Source: Thalassotalea nanhaiensis (lineage in GTDB: Bacteria; Pseudomonadota; Gammaproteobacteria; Enterobacterales; Alteromonadaceae). From it: a stretch of 64,000 bases of DNA. Where the stretch lies: contig NZ_CP134146.1 of assembly GCF_031583575.1 (NCBI RefSeq), forward strand, positions 1,674,001-1,738,000, given 5' to 3'. The notes beneath the pieces were generated by a model, which was not told where the DNA came from, ran no database searches, and saw nothing but the letters and a program-made list of their open reading frames with translations. Of this stretch, positions 7,707-16,541 are shown one piece after another (position 1 is the stretch's first letter; every line of letters begins with the position of its first letter). A program made the translations under genes and the position numbers.

Positions 7707-8255
7707 ATGGCTTTTCGGATTTTTTATATACTATTTTTCATTTTTTCTATTTCCGCTAATTCAAGCGAACAAGATTACCCTCAATGGATTTCAGAAGTCC
7801 CCGAAAAAGGCATGTGCACACTTAAATACCATGGTAGTACAGCTTCTTATGAGGATGGGGAAATACAGCTTTATATGCGGGCTGTATACTTTGGTAAAAG
7901 TTATGTTTTTTCTGAAAGTGATATTCTTAAAGGAGCTAAAAGTAATAAAGTATTTTTAATTATCAAGGTTATAGCGGCTAATGAAGAGTATCCAATTTCG
8001 GATGAATCTTTGGAATTGAAATTAAACGGAAATAGATACAATCTAAGCAAATTAGAGAGTGAATATGTGGAACAGTACAAAGTAACCTTATTTGAAAAAG
8101 ATGCTGAAAGAATACTTAGTGAATTATCGAACCACCTTCCCACTAAAATAGTCTTAAACTTACCTATGAATCCTGAATTTACTATAAATGTTACAAGTGA
8201 ATTTTTTGAAGTAAATAATGCAATGTTCAACACTTGCACCAAACACATTCTTTAA
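7707..8255 (+). CDS. Hypothetical secreted protein
   Basis: A 182-residue protein with a signal peptide (hydrophobic residues 5-16, probable cut after ISANS). The mature protein is beta-rich with several charged helices. It has two Cys, in MCTLKYHG and near the C-terminus (FNTCTKHIL), that may pair in the periplasm. There is no catalytic signature. It is the last gene of the short plus-strand array and is followed by an AT-rich gap and a convergent gene. The family is not recognised. Confidence 0.55.
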   Translation: MAFRIFYILFFIFSISANSSEQDYPQWISEVPEKGMCTLKYHGSTASYEDGEIQLYMRAVYFGKSYVFSESDILKGAKSNKVFLIIKVIAANEEYPISDESLELKLNGNRYNLSKLESEYVEQYKVTLFEKDAERILSELSNHLPTKIVLNLPMNPEFTINVTSEFFEVNNAMFNTCTKHIL

Positions 8256-8393
8256 ACATTATTGCAACAATAGCTTGAGAGAATGTTTAAGATTTTTATG
8301 ACCGCTTGTGGCACAAAACGGCCAGATTAAGGACTGCTTTTTAGTATTATAAACCACCTGTTTTAGTGGTAAATGTTGTTCACTCTACAACCG

Positions 8394-9176
8394 CTAATGG
8401 CAATTTATAGCCCCAGAACACAAAGTTGAACCCTGTTCTTTGGATTGGATGTTTTTCAGTCGCACAAACATCTTGCTTCTATCTGCTTCATAGCGAGTTT
8501 CAACGCCATCTAATGATTGGATCAAATAACCAAGTCTAAGGTGGCCATAGTCATTACAGTTGAACTTATACATTTTTATCAAGTAACTACCAACTTCTGA
8601 TACGTTAGCCCAACCCTGAGCTTTACGAGTGGCTATTATGGCATCTTTAATCGAACGTAACGGCTCATCTACATGTTTTTCGCTGGAGCTTGTAATGATC
8701 TGTTGATTTATTATGTTGATCGGCTTGCTAGTGGCTTGTTCAAGGTAGGTATATTTTGAACAACTTCTAACGAACTCTCCACACGCTTTTCTCTCGCCAT
8801 AACCATAAACAATCTTCCCCGTTGCTCTAATTCGTGTGACAAGTGGCGTAAAATCGCTGTCAGACGACACAATGGCGTATATATCAATATCATTAGTGTG
8901 AAGTGAATCTACAAGGTCAATAGTAAGAGCTATATCGCTGGCGTTCTTGCCTTTAACCACATCAAATTGCTGTACCGGTTGAATGGCATGTCTACTTAAG
9001 CAATTGGCCCAGGAAACTAACCATGTTTTTTGCCAGTTACCATAAGCGCGCCGTATTGTGATCACACCGTGTTTGGTTAAATCGCTAATGATGAAGTCAA
9101 TTTTTGATGCTGGCGCGTTGTCAGCGTCGATGAATAATGCAATTTTAGGGCGGTAGTGTAGGTTAGTGTCGTTCAT
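8394..9176 (-). CDS. NYN (PIN-like) domain protein with OST-HTH/LOTUS domain
   Basis: A 260-residue protein. Residues 10-150 form an NYN/LabA-type nuclease-like domain with the acidic residues expected to bind metal: ALFIDADNA, NASDIALTIDLVD and VSSDSDFTPLV. Residues 172-245 look like an OST-HTH (LOTUS) winged helix (SIKDAIIATRKAQGW...SEVGSYLIK), which binds RNA in known cases. The combination points to RNA cleavage or RNA handling in the cytoplasm. The ATG at 9176 has AAGGA upstream. The gene stands alone within the accessory region. The RNase role is inferred from the domain families. Confidence 0.85.
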   Translation of the reverse strand: MNDTNLHYRPKIALFIDADNAPASKIDFIISDLTKHGVITIRRAYGNWQKTWLVSWANCLSRHAIQPVQQFDVVKGKNASDIALTIDLVDSLHTNDIDIYAIVSSDSDFTPLVTRIRATGKIVYGYGERKACGEFVRSCSKYTYLEQATSKPINIINQQIITSSSEKHVDEPLRSIKDAIIATRKAQGWANVSEVGSYLIKMYKFNCNDYGHLRLGYLIQSLDGVETRYEADRSKMFVRLKNIQSKEQGSTLCSGAINCH

Positions 9177-9883
9177 AACAATCCTTGTCTATGTAGTTCC
9201 TTGTAATAAGATTAGTCAACTAAGTCAAAAAGTCATTAAACGTTGTGAATTTTGGTCAAAAACTTTTGCCAATAACACTAATTACAATGTCTTTGCTTGG
9301 GAATGGTCTGTTTTTGGCGATCAAAATGTTGAAACACGAACGATCCCCCCCATGGACCAACGCTGAGACTTTGGCGGGGCAAATATATGAATACATGGAA
9401 CACCGATATTTTTGACAAAAAAGTGGTAAGTGTTCATTGACTGATTGCGTTAGTAGCAGAACTAAGGGGGCACTAAGGTAAATGACTAAAAATAATTTTT
9501 AATTTTTTGCGTAAGTTATTTGATCACAAAATCCAAACGGCCATGTGTTCGCAAACTTAAAAGTGCGATGGTCCGTTACACTGTTCTAAAATGACCTTTC
9601 CAACTAAACCAAATACTTTATTTAGTATTGCCCAAATACAAAGGCGATCGGAGACAATTAATATATATAGGGTTAACGCTGGTGGAATTAAGCTAATAAC
9701 CATTGCCATTAACTTGACGTAAGACTCTGATTTAGTTTAAGGTTTGCTAAGTATGAACTACTGTCAATCGGCCCATTTCCTTTAAAAGGAAGATATTCGA
9801 CAAAGCGGGCATACAACACATTGTTTATGGGAATAATGTGAAGCGGAACGAATCTGCGGTTAAATTAACGGAATAGATGTAAA
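9177..9883. other. 700-base intergenic stretch
   Basis: No credible gene was found. A 66-codon frame at 9166-9366 begins antisense inside the NYN gene and is not supported. A near-palindrome TTCCTTTAAAAGGAA lies at about 9778-9792. A second dyad, CACATT/AATGTG, lies near 9818-9841, just ahead of the PIN-like gene; these may be regulatory for it. Confidence 0.4.
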
Positions 9884-11179
9884 ATGAAGAACCAATTTTT
9901 AGGTTTTTATAGCCCCTCAGATGAGGACTTAGTAACTGCTTGGAAAAGTGAAAGTACGTTATTTGTATTTGATACCAATACACTGCTTAACCTTTATAGC
10001 TATGCCGAGCATACTCGCGATGATTTTTTTAAAATATTGAAAGCACTTGAGCACAATATTTGGTTGCCAAATCAGGTTGGTCTTGAGTACCAAAAAAATA
10101 GACTATCTGTTATTAAACGTGAAAAAGACGTTTTGAGAAATCTGATTCAATGCTTAGAAAAAGTGGATAGTGTATTTATCGGCGACATTAAAGCGTTAAA
10201 TTTGGATACTCGTTTTCCTCAGTTAGACGAAAAATCGAAAGACTTACACTCTAAAATAAAACAGCTGATAGGACGCTTTAAAACCTCTGTAACCCATCAT
10301 GATAAAAAACAACCTCAAGTGCGCTCTCATGATGCTATTCGCGATCAAATAGATGAAGCTTTTGATGGTAAAGTGGGTACATCCCCTGCAGAACAAAAGT
10401 GGCTCGATGACTTGTATAAAGAGGGTAAATCCCGTTACGAAAATAAAGTGCCTCCTGGGTATATGGATGCAAATAAAAGTAAGCAAAATGATAATACCTA
10501 CCAGTTCGCAGGGCTCACTTTTAAACGCGAATATGGTGATCTAATTTTATGGAAGCAACTTATTGAAAAGGCCAATGACGCTGATATTAAATCTGTTATT
10601 TTTGTTTCTGATGATGCTAAGGAAGACTGGCTTTATGTAATAGATGCCCAGGGTAAAAAACAAATAGGACCAAGAGCAGAGTTACGGCAAGAAATTTGCG
10701 ATGAAGCCGACATCAACATTTTTACAATTATTAATACTGGTGACTTTCTTAAAAATGGTAAAGATATTTTAGAGCTAGATGTGGATGAAACATCGGTAAA
10801 TGAAGCGAGCGAAGCCTTTAAAGACAATTTAAGCCGTATTAATGTTAGGTTAGACTCGGCTTTAAAAAATAAATTTAAGATCATGGATGAAAAGTGGTTA
10901 AAGAATTCCGCTTTAGGAAAAGAGTTATACGATAACTATTTACAAGAAGCAGCTACGAGAGGCGAACTTGCTAAAAACCTTAATCAGAACTCGAATTTAA
11001 AAGACCTGAATGAAATGATAAACGCGATTCAATTGCGTAGTGAAAGTGATGATCGACTGAAGTCAATTTACAATACAATTAATGCTGTAAATGACCCAAA
11101 TCAAGAATTAATTCAGAGGTTTCAAAGCCTAGACTTCTCAAAGGATAGTAAAAATAATGGTGACAACACTAATGAGTAA
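9884..11179 (+). CDS. PIN-like domain protein
   Basis: A 431-residue soluble protein. The N-terminal half has PIN-like features: FVFDTNTLLNLY (about residues 28-39), LPNQVGLEY (about 65), GDLILWKQLI (about 223) and FVSDDAKEDW (about 242). These supply the acidic residues of a metal-dependent RNase. A charged insert separates the motifs, as in the PIN_8 type group. The C-terminal 150 residues are helical and polar and probably form coiled coil. PIN domains usually cleave RNA; here the target is unknown. There is no antitoxin-like partner beside it, which argues against a classical VapBC pair. Confidence 0.75.
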   Translation: MKNQFLGFYSPSDEDLVTAWKSESTLFVFDTNTLLNLYSYAEHTRDDFFKILKALEHNIWLPNQVGLEYQKNRLSVIKREKDVLRNLIQCLEKVDSVFIGDIKALNLDTRFPQLDEKSKDLHSKIKQLIGRFKTSVTHHDKKQPQVRSHDAIRDQIDEAFDGKVGTSPAEQKWLDDLYKEGKSRYENKVPPGYMDANKSKQNDNTYQFAGLTFKREYGDLILWKQLIEKANDADIKSVIFVSDDAKEDWLYVIDAQGKKQIGPRAELRQEICDEADINIFTIINTGDFLKNGKDILELDVDETSVNEASEAFKDNLSRINVRLDSALKNKFKIMDEKWLKNSALGKELYDNYLQEAATRGELAKNLNQNSNLKDLNEMINAIQLRSESDDRLKSIYNTINAVNDPNQELIQRFQSLDFSKDSKNNGDNTNE

Positions 11180-11270
11180 TGGCAATTCTTAAGTAGTTAA
11201 AAGTACTGTGAATACAGTGCAACTTTTGAAGATAGCCATTGAGTCGCACAATAAGTAAATAGGTTGCTCA

Positions 11271-12044
11271 ATGATAAAAATTTTAATAGCTACAACAGTA
11301 TTAACTGCTTTATTACAAGTAACTGCCGCTGAGTTAAAACCCAACCAAGTAAAACCCACCAGCTTTTCAACGGCAAAGAAGCGCGCCGAAAAATATGTTT
11401 ATTATGACCAGGTTAAAACATTTTACTGCGGTTGTGATTACGTGTTTGACGATACCGAAGATTTTGATAATGACGGCAACACTAGTGAGTCGATGATTAT
11501 GCCGAATGCTTGCGGCTACGTACCACGCACCCCAATCACCAGCTCTGGTAACGCTAATGCGCGCATATCACGTATTGAATGGGAACATGTTGTTCCTGCG
11601 GCACAATTTGGCCAGCATCGTGCTTGCTGGCATCCTAGCGGCAATGACAATTCAAGAAGGAACTGTGCAAGGACTGATATTAGTTTTAAATTTGCAGAAG
11701 GTGATATGCACAACTTAGTACCCGCCGTTGGCGAGTTAAACGGCGATAGAAGCGATTTCAGGTTCTCAAACGTTGCTGGTGAACCAAGGGTTTATGGTCA
11801 ATGTGATTTCGAAGTCGACTTTGACTCAGATACAGCTGAACCGACTGATAATGTTAAAGGTGATATAGCCAGAATATACCTTTATATGATCCAGAAAAAC
11901 GACGCACAAGTTACTGATGATGAAAAGGCAATGTTTGAAGAGTGGAATAAACTTGATCCGGTATCTGGTTGGGAATGTATGCGTGATGAACGGATTTCAA
12001 GAGTGCAGGGTAACCATAACCCGTTTGTTCATGGACAATGCTAG
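11271..12044 (+). CDS. endA: Secreted endonuclease I (EndA/Vvn family)
   Basis: A 257-residue protein with a signal peptide (residues 1-20, cut after TAA). The active site lies in RIEWEHVVPAAQFGQ (about residues 99-113), with the metal-binding Asn in GDMHNLVPAVGELNGDRSDF (about 145-164). Eight Cys in the mature part match the four-disulfide pattern of Vibrio Vvn. The family cuts DNA and RNA non-specifically in the periplasm or outside the cell, for nutrient use or to limit DNA uptake. It follows the PIN-like gene by 91 bases, but shared transcription is not evident. Confidence 0.92.
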   Translation: MIKILIATTVLTALLQVTAAELKPNQVKPTSFSTAKKRAEKYVYYDQVKTFYCGCDYVFDDTEDFDNDGNTSESMIMPNACGYVPRTPITSSGNANARISRIEWEHVVPAAQFGQHRACWHPSGNDNSRRNCARTDISFKFAEGDMHNLVPAVGELNGDRSDFRFSNVAGEPRVYGQCDFEVDFDSDTAEPTDNVKGDIARIYLYMIQKNDAQVTDDEKAMFEEWNKLDPVSGWECMRDERISRVQGNHNPFVHGQC

Positions 12045-12242
12045 TGAAGGTTTTTTAAAGCCATTCAAGCGGTCTATCGTTAGTTGTTATCGCGAAACAA
12101 TTGTTAACGAAAGTGGACTAACAGTCATTAACTGCCGCCCCTAACGCCCAAATAACACTACACTAAGAAATAAGTAATAGTTGGTTACAACAAGCGGCGA
12201 AGGAGGAAAAAACGGCTTTTATTCGTCCTTTTGTGTTATATT

Positions 12243-13187
12243 TTAGGTACTGAATTCTTTAAGCAGTAATTTACCGCTCATTAAGTCATCATCTTTACCA
12301 AAAAACGTAAAATCAATTTTTGGTGAGTACAATTGTGAATAAAAGTTATACAGCATTTTAGTATTAAATACTGCAACTAGATGTTTGGGAGCTTCAACTA
12401 CACCTTCTCTACCATCAAACTCTCCAAGTAATGCTAAGTTTTGAGAAATAGGAAAATATACTTCAGTACTTTTTAAACCAAAACCCGGACTACTTCTATA
12501 GGGTGAAGGAACTTCATCAGGATTTTTCCAAGAAAGGTTAACGGGTTGATCAGTAGTTATAAATGGTCCAGTTTTTTCATTAGCAACAAGTAATAACCAT
12601 TTGCGACCATGTAGGAGTGGTAATATGGCATCAATTTGTACCATTTCTATTTGTATGTGCCGTTCTCTAGCGACTTCGATTTCGTATTGCTTTTTATCAA
12701 AAAACTCTTTAGCTTGATCGTAAGTAACTTCATTTTTATATGAAGGATCAGTTTTTTTCAATTGCCCAACTTGAGATTCCCACCTTTCTTTACTGTCTAA
12801 TGTCATACCCATGATTACATCAGCAAGCTGAGCATGAAATTTTCTCATGTGCTCACGCCGTTCAGGAGAGCGAATGGCAATTAATGCAATCAAATTAAGT
12901 ACTAAATCTTTAGTTTCGCCAGAAAAATCTAGAGAATTTTTAAGACGATTTAAAGCTGTTGCTGCATGCCCCTCAAATTTTGACAATTCAGTTTCAATAG
13001 CGTTTTGGTCAACCCCTTCAAGATCAATTCTATTGAAATCTCTGATACCACCTACATTTCTTGGTTTTGTTTCAAAAGATTTTTTTTGTTTAAAGTCAAT
13101 CACCGAAAGTTTAGATTTTTTGGTTTGCCCTTTGGTGAAACCTTTCAAATAACACTGTGAAAGGTAATGGTGATGTCTAGCGGTCAT
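12243..13187 (-). CDS. DUF4238 domain protein
   Basis: A 314-residue protein with the DUF4238 opening ARHHHYLSQCYLKGFT (residues 3-18), then a segment around VGGIRDFNRIDLEG and a central PFITTDQPVNLSW block. There is no signal peptide or membrane span. The function of this family is not established. The clustered N-terminal histidines suggest metal binding, which is only inference. The ATG at 13187 has AGGTAC upstream. It sits near the end of the accessory region, next to a long gene-free gap. Confidence 0.8.
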   Translation of the reverse strand: MTARHHHYLSQCYLKGFTKGQTKKSKLSVIDFKQKKSFETKPRNVGGIRDFNRIDLEGVDQNAIETELSKFEGHAATALNRLKNSLDFSGETKDLVLNLIALIAIRSPERREHMRKFHAQLADVIMGMTLDSKERWESQVGQLKKTDPSYKNEVTYDQAKEFFDKKQYEIEVARERHIQIEMVQIDAILPLLHGRKWLLLVANEKTGPFITTDQPVNLSWKNPDEVPSPYRSSPGFGLKSTEVYFPISQNLALLGEFDGREGVVEAPKHLVAVFNTKMLYNFYSQLYSPKIDFTFFGKDDDLMSGKLLLKEFST

Positions 13188-13747
13188 TAAAAGTACCTAA
13201 AGAAGATATATGAAACATGGAAATTAATCACTTTACTATATTATTTAATTTTACAACGGTGGATTATATTTTGCTTTTAGGAGACCTTAAACAATTTCAA
13301 GACGTTACGTCAAGATAGTCGTATCAATTAGCTTTCTTGGTTGAAGTTTATAACTGCTCGCAGCGATGGCTATACGAGCTTTTTCGCCACTATTCTACTG
13401 CTGGTATGTTCAGGTGTTTTTTAGTTGAACGTCTAACAGAATGCTTTATACGAAACCGTTAAGGTTGGTTTGCGAATGGGGTGGTTATATTTATGTTGTA
13501 GAAGTAGGTATGACGTTAAATTAAGTGAAATTCAAAGAGCATTATAGGATAAGTCGCTTTGGTGTTATGGTTTCTGATTATGGCTTGCAGGTATATGTTT
13601 CATAATTGTGCCATAAATGTAATTTTTGAATGGAAAAAAGCGATCCCTTATACAGTGGTCTTCGAGTTGAAGAAAAATCACAAGCTATTGATTTCCCTAC
13701 ATTCGTATATTTCCCGAAATGCTATTAATACCACTAGGATAGTGATG
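13188..13747. other. Gene-poor stretch before the tRNA-Leu remnant
   Basis: About 560 bases with no convincing gene. A 90-codon frame (13559-13831) overlaps the tRNA remnant and reads as noise. GTCTAAC at about 13430 resembles a recombination core site, but no partner was found. The stretch is probably decayed island DNA. Confidence 0.4.
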
Positions 13748-13777
13748 TTAATACGGGCTACGGCCCTTGTATATAAT
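13748..13777 (+). promoter_or_regulatory. Promoter remnant ahead of the tRNA-Leu fragment
   Basis: A perfect -10 (TATAAT, 13772-13777) lies 18 bases after a weak -35 (TTAATA, 13748-13753). It is about 10 bases before the GCGT that can pair with the tRNA's 3' acceptor strand. A GGGC-TACG-GCCC hairpin sits in the spacer. It could be the original tRNA promoter. Confidence 0.45.
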
Positions 13778-13787
13778 GGGTTTGTGT

Positions 13788-13857
13788 GCGTTTTATTTAG
13801 AGCCTTGAGGGGGCTGTGCTTCACGGCGTGAGAGTTCGAGTCTCTCCATACGCACCA
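13788..13857 (+). pseudogene. Truncated tRNA-Leu (GAG)
   Basis: The 3' part of a tRNA-Leu is plain. There is an anticodon loop TTGAGGG with anticodon GAG (stem AGCC/GGCT, from 13801), a class II variable region, a perfect T arm GAGAG-TTCGAGT-CTCTC, the acceptor strand CATACGC, then ACCA ending at 13857. GCGT at 13788 can pair with the acceptor end, but the D arm is missing: only about 19 bases precede the anticodon instead of about 35. The variable arm does not pair well. It is thus a non-functional remnant or an integration-site copy, followed by its own terminator. Confidence 0.75.
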
Positions 13858-13865
13858 AAATTATA

Positions 13866-13891
13866 AAACCTGCTTTTAAGCAGGTTTTTTT
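13866..13891 (+). terminator. tRNA-Leu terminator
   Basis: AAACCTGC and GCAGGTTT pair around TTTTAA, followed by a T run. It lies 9 bases after the CCA of the tRNA remnant. Confidence 0.85.
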
Positions 13892-14181
13892 ATGTCTGGA
13901 AGAAAATATTAATGGGTTGTAAACCGGTCAATCGATGAGTATCTCCCATCTCAACAAATTCTTAAGTTGAAAGTAATCGCTACCTAGAGCTTGTTTGGAA
14001 CAACAAGAAAAATAATTGTGCATTTGATTAAGTCTGTATAAACGAAATGAAAACAGTCATTTATAGTCAATATGGTGGCACTTCTATTAAATTAATTATT
14101 TACTAGTCAATACTTTACTTATTTCTTTTCTTGGTCTATCCCTATTTAAAAGGATAAAAAAATAATTCAGGAAAATGAAAC

Positions 14182-14703
14182 ATGGCAACAAAATCTCTTG
14201 ATGATTTAGTTGAAGCAATTACCGGAGCAGTCGTGCATGCAAGAGAGCTTTTAGAGGCTCAGCACGTTGATGTTATGCACCGCTTTTTCAAAGATAGCAA
14301 TGGTGATGGTAAGCTTGAGGCCTTAACTCAGACAATTCAAATTCCTAATACCCATACTGAATCGAAAGATGATTATGTTGAAGTAGAGGTCCCCCTTTTC
14401 TCCCTTGTTCCCCTTAATTCGCTTAAACTTGATGAAGTAGAAATTGCGTTTGATGCAAATATATCTTCACTTGAAGACAGTGATAAGTCTTTGGCTCCAG
14501 GGCTTTTCGGTTTGTTAAAGTCTAGGAATGTTAAAGAAGATGAAAGCCGAGGGAGGCGCAAGCGTATGCACCTGGATATGGCTGGTAACGGTTTGTTGGG
14601 GAATAAAAAAAATAATACAAATATTAAAATTACTCTCAAAGGTACAGATCCTCCAGAAGGACTGATAAGAGTAAATAATCATGTACTTAAACAAATTCCA
14701 TAA
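14182..14703 (+). CDS. DUF2589-like protein, first of a tandem pair
   Basis: A 173-residue soluble protein. The segment VPLFSLVPLNSLKLDEVEIAFDANI (about residues 69-93) matches the core of DUF2589 proteins and of the next gene (PLLGLVPIPALLIESVTVDFTMEV). DSNGDGKLE at residues 38-46 looks like a calcium-binding EF-hand loop, which may be chance. The function is unknown. AGGA precedes the ATG, and the stop lies 15 bases before the second DUF2589 gene, so the two are surely co-transcribed and may form a hetero-oligomer. Confidence 0.7.
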   Translation: MATKSLDDLVEAITGAVVHARELLEAQHVDVMHRFFKDSNGDGKLEALTQTIQIPNTHTESKDDYVEVEVPLFSLVPLNSLKLDEVEIAFDANISSLEDSDKSLAPGLFGLLKSRNVKEDESRGRRKRMHLDMAGNGLLGNKKNNTNIKITLKGTDPPEGLIRVNNHVLKQIP

Positions 14704-14718
14704 ATATAGGAGAAGATA

Positions 14719-15285
14719 ATGGCAGGAGTAGCAGAGCAATTTCGAGGACTGCCAATGGAGGCCTTAATAGGTGGTCCATTGATGGCGGCGTGTAAGGCAC
14801 AGTATCATTTAGCCACTGTTATGGTGGAGTTTATCACGACGATTGGTTTTACCGGTAAACCAGAAAAACAGGTAGCACGAACGTTAAATTTTGATCTTAC
14901 GCGCCCTGTGGATGACGGCACTACACCGCTTCAAACACAGACAATTACAATAAATGCACCTTTACTGGGGCTGGTGCCAATTCCTGCATTATTAATAGAA
15001 TCCGTGACTGTTGATTTTACGATGGAGGTAAAGTCTTCAACGCAAGATACAGCTAAATCTTCGTCGAGTCTTGATGCATCTGCTTCAGGTGGTTTTTTTG
15101 GTGTAAGTTTCAGTGTTAAAGGCAGTGTTGCAACCAGTCGTGAAAATACACGTTCTACAGATAATTCAGCAAAATATAATGTTAATGTCATTGCACGACA
15201 ACAACAGCCTCAAGAGGGGATGAGTAAAATGATGGATCTACTTGCAAGTGCTGTAGACCCTATTGCAGTCAATAGTGGTTCATAG
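14719..15285 (+). CDS. DUF2589 protein, second of a tandem pair
   Basis: A 188-residue protein with the DUF2589 layout: N-terminal MAGVAEQFRGLPMEALIGGPL, central PLLGLVPIPALLIESVTVDFTMEVKSS (about residues 77-103), then a Ser-rich stretch and a Gly/Phe segment (SGGFFGVSFSVKGS). There is no signal peptide. A strong ribosome site (AGGAGA) precedes the start. The biological role of the family is not established. It is followed by a terminator-like hairpin, so the pair forms its own transcription unit. Confidence 0.82.
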   Translation: MAGVAEQFRGLPMEALIGGPLMAACKAQYHLATVMVEFITTIGFTGKPEKQVARTLNFDLTRPVDDGTTPLQTQTITINAPLLGLVPIPALLIESVTVDFTMEVKSSTQDTAKSSSSLDASASGGFFGVSFSVKGSVATSRENTRSTDNSAKYNVNVIARQQQPQEGMSKMMDLLASAVDPIAVNSGS

Positions 15286-15302
15286 AGCAAAATTAACCAA
15301 TT

Positions 15303-15333
15303 CCCCACTTTTGCTAAGAGTGGGGACTGTTTT
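15303..15333 (+). terminator. Terminator after the DUF2589 pair
   Basis: CCCCACT (15303-15309) and AGTGGGG (15319-15325) pair, followed by ACTGTTTT. The T run is short. Confidence 0.6.
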
Positions 15334-15345
15334 GGTATTACAGCG

Positions 15346-15710
15346 ATGAACATTCTTAAGCAATGGTTTAAGGCTAGATGGTATTCTTTAATAACTAATA
15401 AAAAGAACTGTAACGCTGTTGAAAGTCAGGCGTTGGAAACAAATTCAGTTCTTTATGGGGATCTTTGTAATCATTACCAAACTGTTGGTTATAAAATAAC
15501 AATTGTTTGTCGTCGATTGTGAAAATATATTTATCACACAAAGATTCTGTGAAGTTACATGATTTGCTCGGTGAGAAGTTTTGGCAGCAACACAAGCGCA
15601 ATATTAATATACAGCGATTGAGAGTTACAATATTGGGGCTTACCTTATCGGCTACAGTTTATTTATTCAAAGGTTATATTTTACAGGTTTATTATGGTTG
15701 GGTTGGCTGA
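15346..15710 (+). pseudogene. Possible broken small gene (two overlapping frames)
   Basis: A 58-codon frame from the ATG at 15346 to 15522 overlaps a second frame (from a TTG at 15507, ending 15710). The second frame carries a basic region and a C-terminal hydrophobic span (TILGLTLSATVYLFKGYIL). Read together through a frameshift they would give one protein of about 120 residues with a membrane tail. Neither half is recognised, so this could also be two minor frames. It overlaps the start of the Sel1 gene by 17 bases. Confidence 0.3.
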
Positions 15711-16353
15711 AGATTCTAATTTATCACAAAAGTTTTATGAACAAGCATTGATACTTGATCAGGAACATAAAGGCTGTGAAGAAGCTCGTGAATTGTTCAT
15801 CAAAGCAGGAAAGAGCAAACACGTTGAGGCACTTTATATGCTGGGGGTATTGTCTGCAGAGTCAGATAGCGAAGATGGATATGAAGACGCCTATGATTGG
15901 TGGCTAAAAGCTGCTAGGAGGGGGCATATCGGCTCTTGTTATAATCTTGGTATATGTCATGCGAATGGTGCGGGCGCAGAGTTGGATATTACTTTAGCAG
16001 TACGGTGGTTTGAAAAAGCAGCGGAAAAAGGGCATGTAAACGCCCAATTTTCCTTAGCTAGGGAGCTTTACTCTGGTAATGGAATCCCCCGTGATTTTGT
16101 TAAAGCCTTTAATTGGATGCTGAAAGCGGCTATGGCTGGTCATGTGAATGCGATGGCTGATGTAGCGCTAATGTACACCATGGGACAGGGCATTGATAAA
16201 CCGGACAAAATAAATGGTTATGTTTGGGCCCTAAACGCTCAGGAGCATAAACATGATGGAGCCACTAATATTTTAAAAGCTATAGAAAAAACGTTTAAAA
16301 TGACTGAGCGTGACAAGAGGTCTGCTAGAGATTATCTGAAATCATTAAAGTGA
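15694..16353 (+). CDS. Sel1-repeat protein
   Basis: A 219-residue protein built of Sel1-like (TPR-related) repeats from about residue 45 to 185. Examples are YDWWLKAARRGHIGSCYNLG, VRWFEKAAEKGHVNAQFSLA and FNWMLKAAMAGHVNAMADVA. Sel1 repeats form an alpha-solenoid that binds other proteins. There is no signal peptide, so it is likely cytoplasmic. No enzymatic domain is present. It lies between the DUF2589 pair and two small genes on the same strand and may serve as an adaptor for one of them; that link is only positional. Confidence 0.88.
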   Translation: MVGLAEDSNLSQKFYEQALILDQEHKGCEEARELFIKAGKSKHVEALYMLGVLSAESDSEDGYEDAYDWWLKAARRGHIGSCYNLGICHANGAGAELDITLAVRWFEKAAEKGHVNAQFSLARELYSGNGIPRDFVKAFNWMLKAAMAGHVNAMADVALMYTMGQGIDKPDKINGYVWALNAQEHKHDGATNILKAIEKTFKMTERDKRSARDYLKSLK

Positions 16354-16541
16354 GTTCGTTGCCTCTCATAAACTTTAAAATGATAAGGTAAAGTTTACAC
16401 CGAGTCAGAGTTGATTTGTTTGTAAAATAATTAATAGAGTCCACCACAAATGATAAATATCATTATTGCAATATCAACTCATCAACATCTGAATGATACA
16501 TATTTATCCAATACAAATACTGACGAATATTAGAGTAAATC

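Noticed and set aside
7597-7959. 120-codon plus frame
   Set aside because: Overlaps in another frame the better supported secreted protein at 7707-8255; composition is low-complexity aromatic.
9166-9366. 66-codon plus frame
   Set aside because: Starts antisense within the NYN gene, no ribosome site and no recognisable sequence.
13559-13831. 90-codon plus frame
   Set aside because: Runs into the tRNA-Leu remnant and has no coding character.
15395-15601. 68-codon minus frame
   Set aside because: Antisense to the small plus frames, no start support.
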